Shown here: positions 1 to 11,154 of the stretch, in pieces
Position numbering within the stretch: position 1 is the first letter of the stretch
Layout: each line of letters opens with the position of its first letter
Notes under the pieces: model-generated
The model's input: only the letters and a program-made list of their open reading frames with translations
The model's database searches: none
Told to the model about the DNA's origin: nothing
From: Reticulitermes speratus
Taxonomy: Eukaryota; Arthropoda; Insecta; Blattodea; Rhinotermitidae
Length of the DNA: 64,000 nt
Direction: 5' to 3'
Assembly (NCBI GenBank): GCA_021186555.1
Contig: JAJKFL010000004.1
Coordinates: 37,843,351 to 37,907,350, forward strand
Made by a program: the position numbers and the translations under genes

Positions 1-312
1 TTTGGCGCGTGTTGCCGAAATCCTTTTAACTTTGGCGCGTGTTGCCGAAATCCTTTTAACTTGGCGCGTGTTGCCGAAATCCTTTTAACTTTGGCGCGTG
101 TTACCGAAATCCTTTTAACTTTGGCGCATGTTGCCGAAATCCTTTTAACTTTGGCGCGTGTTGCCGAAATCCTTTTAACTTTGGCGCATGTTGCCGAAAT
201 CCTTTTAACTTTGGCGCATGTTGCCGAAATCCTTTTAACTTTGGCGCACGTTGCCGAAATCCTTTTAAATTTGGCGCATGTTGCCGAAAACCTTTTAACT
301 TTGGCGCGTGTT
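1..312. repeat. 30-bp minisatellite
   Basis: About ten copies of a 30-bp unit containing TTGGCGCGTGTTGCCGAAAT and CCTTTTAAC. Copies differ at CGTG/CATG/CACG. The array begins before the window. Because 30 is divisible by 3 it produces an open frame (repeating VAEILLTLAR) that is not evidence of a gene. Confidence 0.95.
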
Positions 313-329
313 ACTTTTAAAGGGTTTTG

Positions 330-555
330 ATTCGCAAACCTGAAGGCAAAGAGACAGCGTGGTAGACCTGGGCGGAGATGGGAAGAGTGTGCACTGGATT
401 GATCTGGCTCAGGACAGAGACAAGTGGCGTGCTTTTGTCGATGCGGTAATGAACCTTCGGGCTCCGTAAAATGTGGGGAATTTGTATAAAGAGGACCTGT
501 TAGCTTCTCAGGAATTACTCTACTTCAGAGTTACTTAGTTAAGGTAGTTGATCTA
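330..555 (+). mobile_element. LINE family A, degenerate 3' end
   Basis: Contains the recurrent order of motifs of this family: CCTGAAGGCAAAGAGACAGC, then GGATTGATCTGGCTCAGGAC, GTAATGAACCTTCGG, and CTGTTAGCTTCTCAGGAA near the tail. Other copies encode an RWAGHVAR...RPLGR...DNIK carboxy end like that of endonuclease/reverse-transcriptase LINEs. The copy is 5'-truncated and frame-broken, and directly abuts the 30-bp array. Confidence 0.75.
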
Positions 556-651
556 TTTGTTTCATTATTGCAGAACTTCGTATCAACTGCTGAGGATATG
601 TGCAGTCGGATAACTTAAGATAAATCTGTCGTCGTGCCTAATTAAGTATCA

Positions 652-778
652 TGCCATAAAGACGTGTGAGGGAGTAGAGGTATAGTGCCACCCATTCTTA
701 ACTTCCGCACTAGATGATGGGTGGTCAGCTTTACACTACGGCCGCTTTACCCTTCAAGACAAAGCCCCCGGTACCCAT
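652..778 (-). mobile_element. SINE family 1, 3' fragment
   Basis: The minus strand carries the family 1 body: GGTACCGGGG, GTAAAGCGGCCG, GGTTAAGAAT and CCTCTACTCC. The tRNA-like head is missing. Confidence 0.7.
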
Positions 779-1156
779 TGCTAACAAACAATACTCAATT
801 TATTGACGAGTACGTTAGAATGGGGTGAAGGGAGGAATGAGTGACTGGCTTGTTGTTTTCCTGTCTGCCACAACCCCACTCGAACCTTGACCTCTCCCAG
901 GGCAGAGATATCCCAAATCCTTATCGAGAGAAGCATTATGCCCTCTGACTCAGCCCACCACCCTAACACAACACGACAGACATACAAATACAGATCCACG
1001 TTAGCAGCTATCCTAGTGTCCCAGGAATAACAGGCTTTAGCAATACGAAACATGAAGATCATCTCACAGAAAACACAGCGACCCTATTACAAAGACCAAT
1101 TTCGGAAAATAACCTGTGTCTATTATCAGAATCACACGAAAAACAATAAACACAGT
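779..1156. other. Unassigned intergenic stretch
   Basis: A 93-residue open frame on the minus strand (781-1062) shows no domain, signal or repeat I recognise and has no splice or promoter context. I see no other structure. Confidence 0.3.
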
Positions 1157-1421
1157 AAAGGTAAAGCTGTACCTGTCCACGCCATGAAGGCATGTAGGGA
1201 GAGTGGAGGTATGGCTCTACTCGTTCTTAACTGGAGATCGAGTGGTCGACGTCACGCCCCTGCCGCTTTACCCCAGGTAACTACTGACAGGAAGTTGTGT
1301 GAGGCAAAGAGCCGGTCTGGGCATTTTGGAGAAAAGTCTCTCACCTCAGCCGTGATTCGAACCCCGCACCGTTCAGCCCGTAATCTAGTCACTATACTGA
1401 CAGAGCTACCCCGGATCCCGT
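1157..1421 (-). mobile_element. SINE family 1, near full length
   Basis: Read on the minus strand this starts with a tRNA-like head: an AGCTC...GTATAGTGACTAG A-box region, then a B-box-like GGTTCGAATC. It continues into the family body and ends near GGTACAGCTTTACCTTTAC. The (CTTTAC)-type 3' end is typical of the family. About 10-20% diverged from the other copies by eye. Confidence 0.85.
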
Positions 1422-1561
1422 TACGTTACGACAATGATCTTCAAAATCCATGCTAAAGTCTGTGTGATTACTATAAAGTTGATGCATTGAAGAGTTGCGG
1501 ATGGACCGCATAATGAGGGGCGTGATTGTGCGTATTCATCAACAAATATTATTCGGGTTAT

Positions 1562-1870
1562 CAAATAAAGGATAAGAAGGGTGGGGCGTGTGGCTTATAT
1601 GAGGGAGACGAAGAATGTATGCGGGGGCTTCACTCGGGAAACCTGAAGGAAAAAGATCAACTGGAAGACATTGGCATAGATGGGATGATGATATTAAAAT
1701 GTTTTTTTTAAATAAAACAGGATATGAGAGCATGAATAGGGTTAACCTGGCTTAGAACAGAAACTCGCCGCGGGCTCTTGTAAACACGGCGACGTAACTT
1801 CGGGAAATCCTTCACTAGCTGAGGAATCGTCAACGTATCAAGAAGGACCCAGCTCCATGAAGTTAAGGAT
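1562..1870 (+). mobile_element. LINE family A, 3' end
   Basis: Matches the family in order: GGAAACCTGAAGGAAAAAGA, GAAGACATTGGCATAGATGG, GATGATATTAAAATG, then GTTAACCTGGCTTAGAACAG and AAGAAGGACCCAGCTCCATG. A 61-residue open frame across it is the decayed carboxy end of the LINE protein. Confidence 0.8.
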
Positions 1871-2117
1871 AAAATGTAAGGGGAGGCAGACGGAGATGGA
1901 TTAGGACAAAAGGGACAGAAAAAGGGACAATATACGTAAATGTATGAAGGACAGTCCTTGAAGGAAAGACGAACCAACGTCCGCTAAAGGTCCGAAACGT
2001 CAGCGCCTTCTATGGGACCCTCAGAATAGATAGTCTGATCACGAAAACCCACCGCCCGTTCCCTACCTGAGCTAAATTAAAGCAGCCCACACCTTCTGAG
2101 CATACTAACTAAATATT

Positions 2118-2160
2118 CACTTTAATAATATCCTCCCATCTACATCAAGATCTTCCAAAT
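2118..2160 (-). mobile_element. LINE family A, short fragment
   Basis: The minus strand reads GATGTAGATGGGAGGATATT followed by ATTAAAGTG, the same motif that precedes the tail in the other family A copies. Only about 40 bp remain. Confidence 0.5.
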
Positions 2161-2278
2161 GTTCTCTTCCACTTCAGTTTTCCCGACCACACCCTCAATA
2201 CCTCGCCCAACCCAACCTTCTCTATTTTATTCATGCAATAATATCTGGCACCGCACAATTATGCAACCTCTCCGCACT

Positions 2279-2567
2279 ATACAGCACCCTGTATCCACAG
2301 GCTACTTTCTCCTCAGTACTTACAGCACCCTGTATCCACAGGCTACTTTACTCCTCAGTACTTACAGCACCCTGTATCCACAGGCTACTTTCTCCTCAGT
2401 ACTTACAGCACCCTGTATCCACAGGCTACTTTCTCCTCAGTACTTACAGCACCCTGTATCCACAGGCTACTTTCTCCTCAGTACTTACAGCACCCTGTAT
2501 CCACAGGCTACTTTCTCCTCAGTACTTACAGCACCCTGTATCCACAGGCTACTTTCTCCTCAGTACT
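2279..2567. repeat. 41-bp minisatellite
   Basis: Seven tandem copies of a 41-bp unit containing ACAGCACCCTGTATCCACAG and CTACTTTCTCCTCAGTACTT. Copies are nearly identical; one has an extra base. Confidence 0.95.
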
Positions 2568-2673
2568 GACAGACCTTCCTCTAACCTCTATTCCCTTATA
2601 CATCTATCCTCACTGGGAGCCAATCTCAAACACATGAAAACAATTTATAAAATTTTGTATATATTATCATGTA

Positions 2674-2965
2674 TTGGACAGCTCAGTCAGCATAGTGACT
2701 ACAGCACAGAACGACAGTCGGATCTTGGTTCGATTCCTGGCGTTAAAATGTATTTTTTCTTCACCAAACCGTCCACAGAGGTTTAGGGGTCCACGCAGAA
2801 CAATGTTCAATGTGCAATGGGGCCAATTTATCAGGAGTAAAGCGGTCGGGGCTTGAAGCTGACCACTCCGAATTAATGAGGTTAAGAATTACTGGACCTA
2901 TACCTCCAATCTCCCATACGCCTTTATGGTGTGCACACGGACAACTTGACCTTTTGTCGTTTGAG
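2674..2965 (+). mobile_element. SINE family 1, diverged
   Basis: Head ACAGCTCAGTCAGCATAGTG resembles an A box and GGTTCGATTCC is the B box. The body has GAGTAAAGCGGTCGGGGC and CATACGCCTTTATGGTGTGC. Full length but strongly diverged. Confidence 0.8.
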
Positions 2966-3139
2966 ATACGAGGCTGAAATAAAAACTGTTACAAACTGAA
3001 TACCAGCAAAACATGTATCGTACCGTCATTGTTAAAAAACATGAAATAATGAATAACGAAGGAAATGAACCCTTTAAAGCCCAGTGGTTACTATATGTAC
3101 CACCAGTTTAACAGTCACAAATTCTACGTTCTGCCCACA

Positions 3140-5082
3140 CAGTGAATTTATGTGTTTTGTGTGGATCTCAGAACAAACAGCGATTATTTCACTGTACAAC
3201 ATTAACTGACTGGTTTGTATAACTGAGACGGAGTGTGTTTACTGCGCGGTACGGACTGTATTTATGTGTTTTGTGTGGATCTCAGAACAAACAGCGATTA
3301 TTTCACTGTACAACATTAACTGACTGGTTTGTATAACTGAGACGGAGTGTGTTTACTGTGCGGTACGGACTGTATTTATGTGTTTTGTGTGGATCTCAGA
3401 ACAAACTGCGATTATTTCACTGTACAACATTAACTGACTGGTTTGTATAACTGAGACATAGTGTGTTTACTGCGCGGTACGGACTGTATTTATGCGTTTT
3501 ATGTGGATCTCAGAACAAACAGCGATTACTTCACTGTACAACATTAACTGACTGGTTTGTATAACTGAGACATAGTGTGTTTACTGCGCGGTACGGACTG
3601 TATTTATGCGTTTTGTGTGGATCTCAGAACAAACAGCGATTACTTCACTGTACAACATTAACTGACTGGTTTGTATAACTGAGACATAGTGTGTTTACTG
3701 CGCGGTACGGACTGTATTTATGCGTTTTGTGTGGATCTCAGAACAAACAGCGATTATTTCACTGTACAGCATTAACTGACTGGTTTGTATAACTGAGACG
3801 GAGTGTGTTTACTGCGCGGTACGGACTGTATTTATGCGTTTTGTGTGGATCTCAGAACAAACAGCGATTACTTCACTGTACAACATTAACTGACTGGTTT
3901 GTATAACTAAGACGGAGTGTGTTTACTGCGCGGTACGGACTGTATTTATGCGTTTTGTGTGGATCTCAGAACAAACAGCGATTACTTCACTGTACAACAT
4001 TAACTGACTGGTTTGTATAACTGAGACGGAGTGTGTTTACTGCGCGGTACGGACTGTATTTATGCGTTTTGTGTGGATCTCAGAACAAACAGCGATTATT
4101 TCACTGTACAGCATTAACTGACTGGTTTGTATAACTGAGACGGAGTGTGTTTACTGCGCGGTACGGACTGTATTTATGTTTTTGTGTGGATCTCAGAACA
4201 AACAGCGATTATTTCACTGTACAGCATTAACTGACTGGTTTGTATAACTGAGACGGAGTGTGTTTACTGCGCGGTACGGACTGCATTTATGTGTTTTGTG
4301 TGGATCTCAGAACAAACAGCGATTATTTCACTGTACAGCATTAACTGACTGGTTTGTATAACTGAGACGGAGTGTGTTTACTGCGCGGTACGGACTGTAT
4401 TTATGTGTTTTGTGTGGATCTCAGAACAAACAGCGATTATTTCACTGTACAGCATTAACTGACTGGTTTGTATAACTGAGACGGAGTGTGTTTACTGCGC
4501 GGTACGGACTGTATTTATGTGTTTTGTGTGGATCTCAGAACAAACAGCGATTATTTCACTGTACAGCATTAACTGACTGGTTTGTATAACTGAGACGGAG
4601 TGTGTTTACTGCGCGGTACGGACTGTATTTATGTGTTTTGTGTGGATCTCAGAACAAACAGCGATTATTTCACTGTACAACATTAACTGACTGGTTTGTA
4701 TAACTGAGACGGAGTGTGTTTACTGCGCGGTACGGACTGTATTTATGTGTTTTGTGTGGATCTCAGAACAAACAGCGATTATTTCACTGTACAACATTAA
4801 CTGACTGGTTTGTATAACTGAGACGGAGTGTGTTTACTGCGCGGTACGGACTGTATTTATGTGTTTTGTGTGGATCTCAGAACAAACAGCGATTATTTCA
4901 CTGTACAACATTAACTGACTGGTTTGTATAACTGAGACGGAGTGTGTTTACTGCGCGGTACGGACTGTACTTATGTGTTTTGTGTGGATCTGAGAACAAA
5001 CAGCGATTATTTCACTGTACAACATTAACTGACTGGTTTGTATAACTAAGACGGAGTGTGTTTACTGCGCGGTACGGACTGA
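3140..5082 (+). repeat. 114-bp satellite array, forward orientation
   Basis: About 17 tandem copies of a 114-bp unit. Diagnostic parts are GGACTGTATTTATGTGTTTT, GTGGATCTCAGAACAAACAG, ATTAACTGACTGGTTTG and TTTACTGCGCGGTAC. Variants (GCGTTTT/GTGTTTT, CAACATT/CAGCATT, CATAGTG/CGGAGTG) are clustered, showing local homogenisation. No open frame runs through it. Confidence 0.97.
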
Positions 5083-5534
5083 GTATATATAATTTACTTT
5101 CATTTTATACTTTAAATTATTAAATAACTGAAAGGCAGGAAGCATGAATAACAGAAACAAAGACGAAATGCCTGAAGAATATACAAAAAAGAATAAAGGC
5201 ACAAATTACATGTTGTCCACATCATTGAGACCCGAAATGAAAGTTCTGTCTTTCCCTACGGCCGCCACTTCCGGCGTAAAATTTCGCCGCAAATAAGTAC
5301 CAGTTCAGTAAGTGCCGGCAGGTCAGAGGCGAGAGATGGAACACCTGTATCCACGTGACTCACTGGCCAGAGGCAAAACTGCGCGCCTAGACTACTTTCC
5401 AGCGCAATATGCCGACTTCTAACCGATGTTCAAACTCGCAGCTCTTTTTGCACAATAAATGGCCTCACTTTCAGACGCACACATCCCCGCTGTGTTTTCA
5501 ATTGCACATCTATTTCTCAATACCATACACAACA
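5083..5534. other. Spacer between inverted satellite arrays, no gene seen
   Basis: AT-rich at first, then more mixed sequence. No recognised mobile element, RNA gene or supported reading frame. Confidence 0.3.
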
Positions 5535-5615
5535 TATAAGACAGAATAAAACAGGCAACATGTTTCGACCAATTAAGCTTTTTTTAATATATTTCCTGTT
5601 TTATCCTGTCTTACG
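5535..5615. repeat. Small foldback element
   Basis: The outer sequences TAAGACAGAATAAAACAGG and CCTGTTTTATCCTGTCTTA are near-perfect inverted repeats around a T-rich loop. The minus strand contains GGTCGAAACATGTTGCC, similar to the GAAAC half of the hammerhead-like motifs elsewhere in this window, but without the matching CTGATGA half. Confidence 0.65.
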
Positions 5616-5984
5616 TGATGTTTATGGCTGATTTTGAGAAATATATATGCAAACGAGCTTACAGCAACATTTAAATGAACACAAGAGTCAAATTTATTTG
5701 ACAACAGTAACAATTCTGGATAAAAAAAAATCGGAAAATACTTAGTTTTTCCGATTTTCACTATTGCTCTATTCACTATTTGCTCTATTTTCACCGACCG
5801 TCTTTCTTTTTTCTGTCAGCAGTTAAATGACACTGAATACGTCCACAGACGTAGAGGGTAGTAGTAATCAGACTGAAAAAGCAATGGTGGACAGTCGACA
5901 GGGGGTGGTGCTACAGCCGACCGTCAGACAGGGGGCTAAAAAAGCATAGTAAGAGAACAAAAAATTGCAATGTAAAAGTAAAAT

Positions 5985-6055
5985 CGCCTCTGTTCTGGCT
6001 ACGAAGGCATATAAGAGGAGTAGAGGTATAGCTCCACTCATTCCTAGCCTAAACA
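5985..6055 (-). mobile_element. SINE family 1, 3' fragment
   Basis: The minus strand has GAGTGGAGCTATACCTCTAC and ATGCCTTCGTAGCC, the standard end of family 1 copies. It abuts a LINE A tail in the opposite orientation. Confidence 0.65.
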
Positions 6056-6069
6056 TATGTCCAAACATG

Positions 6070-6172
6070 TTACGAATGTGATAATGAAACTTCGGGTTCC
6101 ATATGGGTGCGGGTAATTTATCGACCAGCTAAGCAACTACTAAAAAAAAACTCCGTTCCATGAAGTTAAACA
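6070..6172 (+). mobile_element. LINE family A, 3' tail fragment
   Basis: GATAATGAAACTTCGGGTTC, GACCAGCTAAGC and CTCCGTTCCATGAAGTTAA are in the order seen in other LINE A tails. Confidence 0.65.
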
Positions 6173-7047
6173 CTGACATAAATTTGTGTCACCATTGAAT
6201 CTGCATGGAAGATAAATTTTACTGATTTCTTCTTAAAACGACATGGCAGGATAATATTAAAATAAAGGTGGTTTGCACGGGGGGGGGGGGGGTCTGATCT
6301 TTAGATGTGTATGATCAGTAACCAATGTACCCCCAGTTTAAAATAAATTTGACAGAATTGCCGTTGGGTTTAAAAAAAAAACACGCTCTGTACTAACATA
6401 AACTTACGTTTTTGAAAGGATCGATATGTTTTCTCCATACGGTTAGACCAGGGATAAGACGGCCCTAACCATTCTGTCAGGACCAAGGCTGTTTTCCTCA
6501 GTAAGTTACAGTACATTACTGTAAATTTCAGTTTCAAATTGTTTGCATACACACATCAGTCCTAATTACGACGACATGTACTGAAGTACACCTATCCTCA
6601 CACTTCGAAATACGGCCTTGAGTGCTTATAATTACCACTCCCGCGGCAGTCCGTATGCTACATCCTGTACCATGCCTGCTAGTGGTCCATTTTGGAGCGC
6701 GACGCAGCAGGCACACTGCAGGCGGTGTTCAGTTCACCCACCTGCCGCCTGGTGCGCGTCCTTTCCACTGCACGATGCGACACATTCTGACCGCTCGCTG
6801 CTGTAGCTCCGCGCAACATGGATCCGTATACCTAGCAGCTAACGGACTAACAAACAAACCGACTAACGGAACCTAACAGATAAACAGTTAATTAACCGAT
6901 TAAACCGCCGATTAACACTTTGAGGCCTAGGACTAAAACAAATCTAATTACTCTTTATAAATGGAGCTCATAGCGCAAAAACAAAACACGTAAAGACAAA
7001 TCGGCTAAAGCTGTTTAGGAAAATAACTGCTGTGAATGATTATAATC
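6173..7047. other. Unassigned region with a G homopolymer
   Basis: Contains AGGATAATATTAAAAT at about 6250, a trace of LINE A, then an uninterrupted G run of about 14 from 6279. Overlapping short frames near 6534-6876 on both strands have no recognisable domain. I see no gene. Confidence 0.35.
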
Positions 7048-8132
7048 ACACAAAACACATAAATACAGTCCGTACCGCGCAGTAAACACACTCCGTCTCA
7101 GTTATACAAACCAATCAGTTAATGTTGTACAGTGAAATAATCGCTGTTTCTTCTGAGATCCACACAAAACACATAAATACAGTCCGTACCGCGCAGTAAA
7201 CACACTCCGTCTCAGTTATACAAACCAGTCAGTTAATGTTGTACAGTGAAATAATCGCTGTTTCTTCTGAGATCCACACAAAACACATAAATACAGTCCG
7301 TACCGCGCAGTAAACACACTCCGTCTCAGTTATACAAACCAGTCAGTTAATGTTGTACAGTGAAATAATCGCTGTTTCTTCTGAGATCCACACAAAACAC
7401 ATAAATACAGTCCGTACCGCGCAGTAAACACACTCCGTCTCAGTTATACAAACCAGTCAGTTAATGTTGTACAGTGAAATAATCGCTGTTTGTTCTGAGA
7501 TCCACACAAAACACATAAATACAGTCCGTACCGCGCAGTAAACACACTCCGTCTCAGTTATACAAACCAGTCAGTTAAATGTTGTACAGTGAAATAATCG
7601 CTGTTTCTTCTGAGATCCACACAAAACACATAAATACAGTCCGTACCGCGCAGTAAACACACTCCGTCTCAGTTATACAACCAATCAGTTAATGCTGTAC
7701 AGTGAAATAATCGCTGTTTGTTCTGAGATCCACACAAAACACATAAATACAGTCCGTACCGCGCAGTAAACACACTCCGTCTCAGTTATACAAACCAGTC
7801 AGTTAATGTTGTACAGTGAAATAATCGCTGTTTGTTCTGAGATCCACACAAAAACCATAAATACAGTCCGTACCGCGCAGTAAACACACTCCGTCTCAGT
7901 TATACAAACCAGTCAGTTAATGTTGTACAGTGAAATAATCGCTGTTTGTTCTGATATCCACACAAAACACATAAATACAGTCCGTACCGCGCAGTAAACA
8001 CACTCCGTCTCAGTTATACAAACCAGTCAGTTAATGTTGTACAGTGAAATAATCGCTGTTTGTTCTGATATCCACACAAAACACATAAATACAGTCCGTA
8101 CCGCGCAGTAAACACACTCCGTCTCAGTTATA
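7048..8132 (-). repeat. 114-bp satellite array, inverted orientation
   Basis: About 9.5 copies of the same 114-bp unit as the array at 3140-5082, reverse complemented (GATCCACACAAAACACATAA, GTACCGCGCAGTAAACAC). Several copies carry TTTCTTCTGAGATC where the forward array has the complement of TTTGTTCTGAGATC, so the two arrays have partly distinct variants. Confidence 0.97.
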
Positions 8133-8542
8133 AAAACACACACGCGCATGCGCACACAATGCCAAATGCAGCAGACAGACTTGGACAACACGGTACTCAC
8201 ACGGTTGCCTTTAGGAATACAGTATAAGAGAAACGCCGTAAGATTTGAAGTTGTCATAAATGGAAAATATGGCCTCCTATAACGTGACGCCGTGTTTGTT
8301 AGACAGATAGAAACGTTTAGGAGGAAACTGCTGCCTATATCTTCACGGTAGTAAATATTTCAGTGAAGGCAAATGGATTTTTGAACCCATATTTGAGCAG
8401 ATACCTTGTCAAATATGAAGGGACTTAGATGATCCAAGGTTCGAATCTCGGATCTTGCAATGTTTTGACAGCTGACTGAAAATAAATCCGAAGACATCAT
8501 GTCACCTAAAGTTTCGTTCCTAAGGGCCCTATATTTTACGCC
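8133..8542. other. Unassigned stretch with a tRNA-like scrap
   Basis: Begins with a short CACACACGCGCATGCGCAC run. A B-box-like AGGTTCGAATCTCGG at about 8430 may be the remnant of a SINE head. No reading frame is supported. Confidence 0.3.
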
Positions 8543-8775
8543 TGGATGAAACAGGCATAAATGAGATGATAATATTAAAATGCTTGAAAAAATAGGATGG
8601 GAGTGTGTGGACTGGATTCAACTGGCTCACTATAGGGATCAGTGGCGGGCTGTTTTGAATACAGAGATAAACTATTTGGGTTCGATAGCTAAGGGTAATT
8701 TCGTTACTAGCTGAAGAAATATTAGGTTTTCGAAAAACACATTGCACCATGAGTTTAGTTAATTAGGTAGTTACT
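8543..8775 (+). mobile_element. LINE family A, 3' end
   Basis: GAGATGATAATATTAAAATG, GTGGACTGGATTCAACTGGC, GATCAGTGGCGGGCTGTTTT, then GCACCATGAGTTTAGTTAAT. The end shows the TTAG-like tail typical of the family. Its protein frame is broken. Confidence 0.8.
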
Positions 8776-8796
8776 TAGACCCTACATTTGTATTTA

Positions 8797-9085
8797 TATG
8801 CGGTTTGTAGCGACTGGACTACGGCCTGGAAGGACTGGGGTTCGGTTCCTTGAAGGTGCAAACATTTCTCTTCTCAAAACGGTTCAGACAGGCTCTGGGA
8901 CCCAGCCAGCCTATTCAATGTGTAATGAGGGCTGTTTCCCTGGGAGTAAAGCGGCCTGAGCGTGAAACTGGCTGCTCACCTCCATCTACTGGCGGGATTA
9001 AGAATACGTGGAGCTATATCTCCACTCGCCTGTACGCCTTAATGGCGTGCACAGGGCCTTTCTCATTTTCTTTCTTAACGACATT
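8797..9085 (+). mobile_element. SINE family 1, full length
   Basis: Head GTAGCGACTGGACTACGGCC, B box GGGTTCGGTTCC, body GGGAGTAAAGCGGCCTGAGC and tail CGCCTTAATGGCGTGCACAG. It lies 20 bp after a LINE A tail in the same orientation. Confidence 0.82.
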
Positions 9086-9269
9086 GTTAGTAATGAACTA
9101 AAAGTAATACGAAAGGAATTAGCTGCGGCCAGCTTTGTGACTATATCATTCGCCAGAAGACGCTGAAAAATTCCACAAAAATTGTGTTAGGATTTCTTGT
9201 GTTCTAGTCGAGATTCGAAACACGCATATCTCAGGTACAAGTCAGAAATATTTTCGTCTGTTGCGTAAA

Positions 9270-9490
9270 ATGTAGCTGTAAAGTCTCTATCCACGTCATG
9301 AAGGCATAAGGGAGAAGTAGAGGTATAGCTCCACTCATTCTTAACCTCGGCTCTGAATGGGAGTAGTTAACTTGAAGCACCGGCCGCTTTACCGTCGGGA
9401 AACAACCCCGGTACGCACTCAGTATGAGGCTCAGTGGGCCCCCAGAGTCTGTTTGGACGTTTCGGAGAAGAGAAAAATCTCTAGGCGTTA
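9270..9490 (-). mobile_element. SINE family 1, head lost
   Basis: The minus strand shows the family body (TTCCCGACGGTAAAGCGGCC, GAATGAGTGGAGCTATACC, CCTTCATGACGTGGATAGAG). Beyond 9490 the tRNA-like head is replaced by unrelated sequence. Confidence 0.78.
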
Positions 9491-9834
9491 AGTTCTGTAT
9501 AAATACCGACTGCACTCCCAGGGTTTCGAGTTCGGACGCCCCTAACATGCGGCAGCAGGACCAACTGCGTTGCTCGGCCTGTGGGTTAAGTCAGCTGGAG
9601 CCATGAAATGTAACGCACAGTTCTGTTTGACTTTGAACAATACAATGACGTCATCATCTGTAAGAGGCAAGGCGAGGGAAGCTGGCAAGAGAACCAACGA
9701 ACGAAATAGAACCAGATAAAGCAAGCAAAAGCAGACGTGAATCTCGTTCTGTCAGCATTTTTGGGAATTAGTGAATACAGATGATTTGGATGAATATAAA
9801 TCTTGACTGCGCCATAATCTGTGGCAATTGGATA

Positions 9835-10413
9835 TACAGGGCATACACAAAAGAATGGTGCGGTTTCAAAAGTGAATAAAAAATTTATTTCTCACCTTAC
9901 ACGCGCACAACATACACCGTCAGCGGCGGCAACTGTCCAAGTTTCTCATGCGCTACCAGCAGTTCGCTTCTCATGCTTACTGCGTGGCCGCGGGGCCAGT
10001 TTCAAAGATGGCGTTGCAGCAGGAGAAGGCTTTCTGTGTGCTCCGTTTTGAGGTGTCCCTTGGCCACCCCGATGCCAGATCTTACACCGTGCGATTTCTT
10101 TCTTTTGGGGGTTCGTTAAAGACAGCGTTTATGTACCACCATTGCCCACGTCCATCCATGAAATTCGTGATCGGATAACGCATGCACTGCAGGCCATTAC
10201 AGCGGACATGCTACACCGGGTCTGGGATGAGTTTGATTACCGTGTGGATGTGTGTCGTGTGACCCAGGGTGCACACATTGAAGGATTGTAATTACCAAAT
10301 GAGAAACTTGGACAGTTGCCGCCGCTGACGGTGTATGTTGTGCCCGTGTAAGGTGAGAAATACATTTTTTATTCACTTTTGAAACCGCACCATTCTTTTG
10401 TGCATGCCCTGTA
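9835..10413 (+). mobile_element. Tc1/mariner-superfamily transposon, internally deleted
   Basis: Bounded by TA-CAGGGCAT and its inverse, with 115-bp terminal inverted repeats (9835-9949 and 10299-10413) that are about 96% alike by eye. The interior encodes two ends of a transposase. From the ATG at 10008 it reads MALQQEKAFCVLRFEVS, the start of an N-terminal helix-turn-helix region. After a junction, about 10065-10290, comes a carboxy end with DFFLWG-like, RITHALQAITADMLHRVW, then DYRVDVCR and GAHIEGL, in more than one frame. The catalytic core is deleted, so the copy cannot encode a working enzyme. A (TA)n tract follows the right end. The superfamily assignment rests on these motifs and the TA target. 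Confidence 0.88.
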
Positions 10414-10534
10414 TATATATATATATATATATATCAGGGTACTTAGCGTGCAACTTGTGTAATTACTGAAGGAGGCGATATCGTGCAGTGAAAGGTCGTC
10501 AGTAACACACGTGTCAAGTGTGTAAAAGGGGAAA

Positions 10535-10825
10535 AAATCGGTAAAGTTGTCCCTGTCCACGCCACGAAGGCATACAGGGGGAGTAGAGGTATAACTCCAC
10601 ACATTCCTAACCTCGGCGCTATATGAAGATGAATGGTTAACTTCACGCTCCGGCGGTTTTACCCTCGGAAAATAACTCATTGAATAAGAGGTTTGGTGGA
10701 CCCAAGAGCCGGTGACGAAGTTTAGGAGAAGAGAAATATCTATTGCCCTCACCGGAATTCGAAACCCGGACGGCCTAGTCCGTAGCCAAGTCCCTACGGC
10801 GACTGCACTATGCCGGCCGCTGAAA
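10535..10825 (-). mobile_element. SINE family 1, full length
   Basis: Minus strand: head AGTGCAGTCGCCGTAGGGAC and B box GGGTTTCGAATTCC. The body has GGTAAAACCGCCGGAGCGTG and it ends GGACAACTTTACCGATT. Full length with scattered substitutions. Confidence 0.85.
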
Positions 10826-10849
10826 AACAAAAGTGTAGGAAGCTTAACA

Positions 10850-11150
10850 ATGTGATGTGTGTGGGAATGCGACTGTATGTGGCACGAGTGGGGGGAAGCG
10901 ACATGCAGAGTGCTGATGACAAAGATGTGAATGGAAGATGGAGATTGGAGGACATCGGCATAAGAGAGTGGGTGTTTTAATGGCTCTGGAATACGATGGG
11001 AGAGTGTGGAGTAGGTTCATCTGGCTCAGGAGACTAACCTGCGGCAAGGCCTTACGAATACGGTAATGACATTCGGCTTGCAAGAAGGCGCAAAATTCCA
11101 TAGCTATCTGAGGAACTGTCAGCTTCTCAACAACGACTGCTCCGTCGAAT
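10850..11150 (+). mobile_element. LINE family A, 3' end
   Basis: Shows GATGGAGATTGGAGGACATC, GGTTCATCTGGCTCAGGAG, ACGGTAATGACATTCGGCTT and CTCAACAACGACTGCTCCGT. The end runs directly into the 35-bp array. Confidence 0.78.
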
Positions 11151-11154
11151 TAGT

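Noticed and set aside
3140-8132. Hammerhead motif in the 114-bp satellite
   Set aside because: The unit lacks CTGANGA and GAAA in the required arrangement on either strand.
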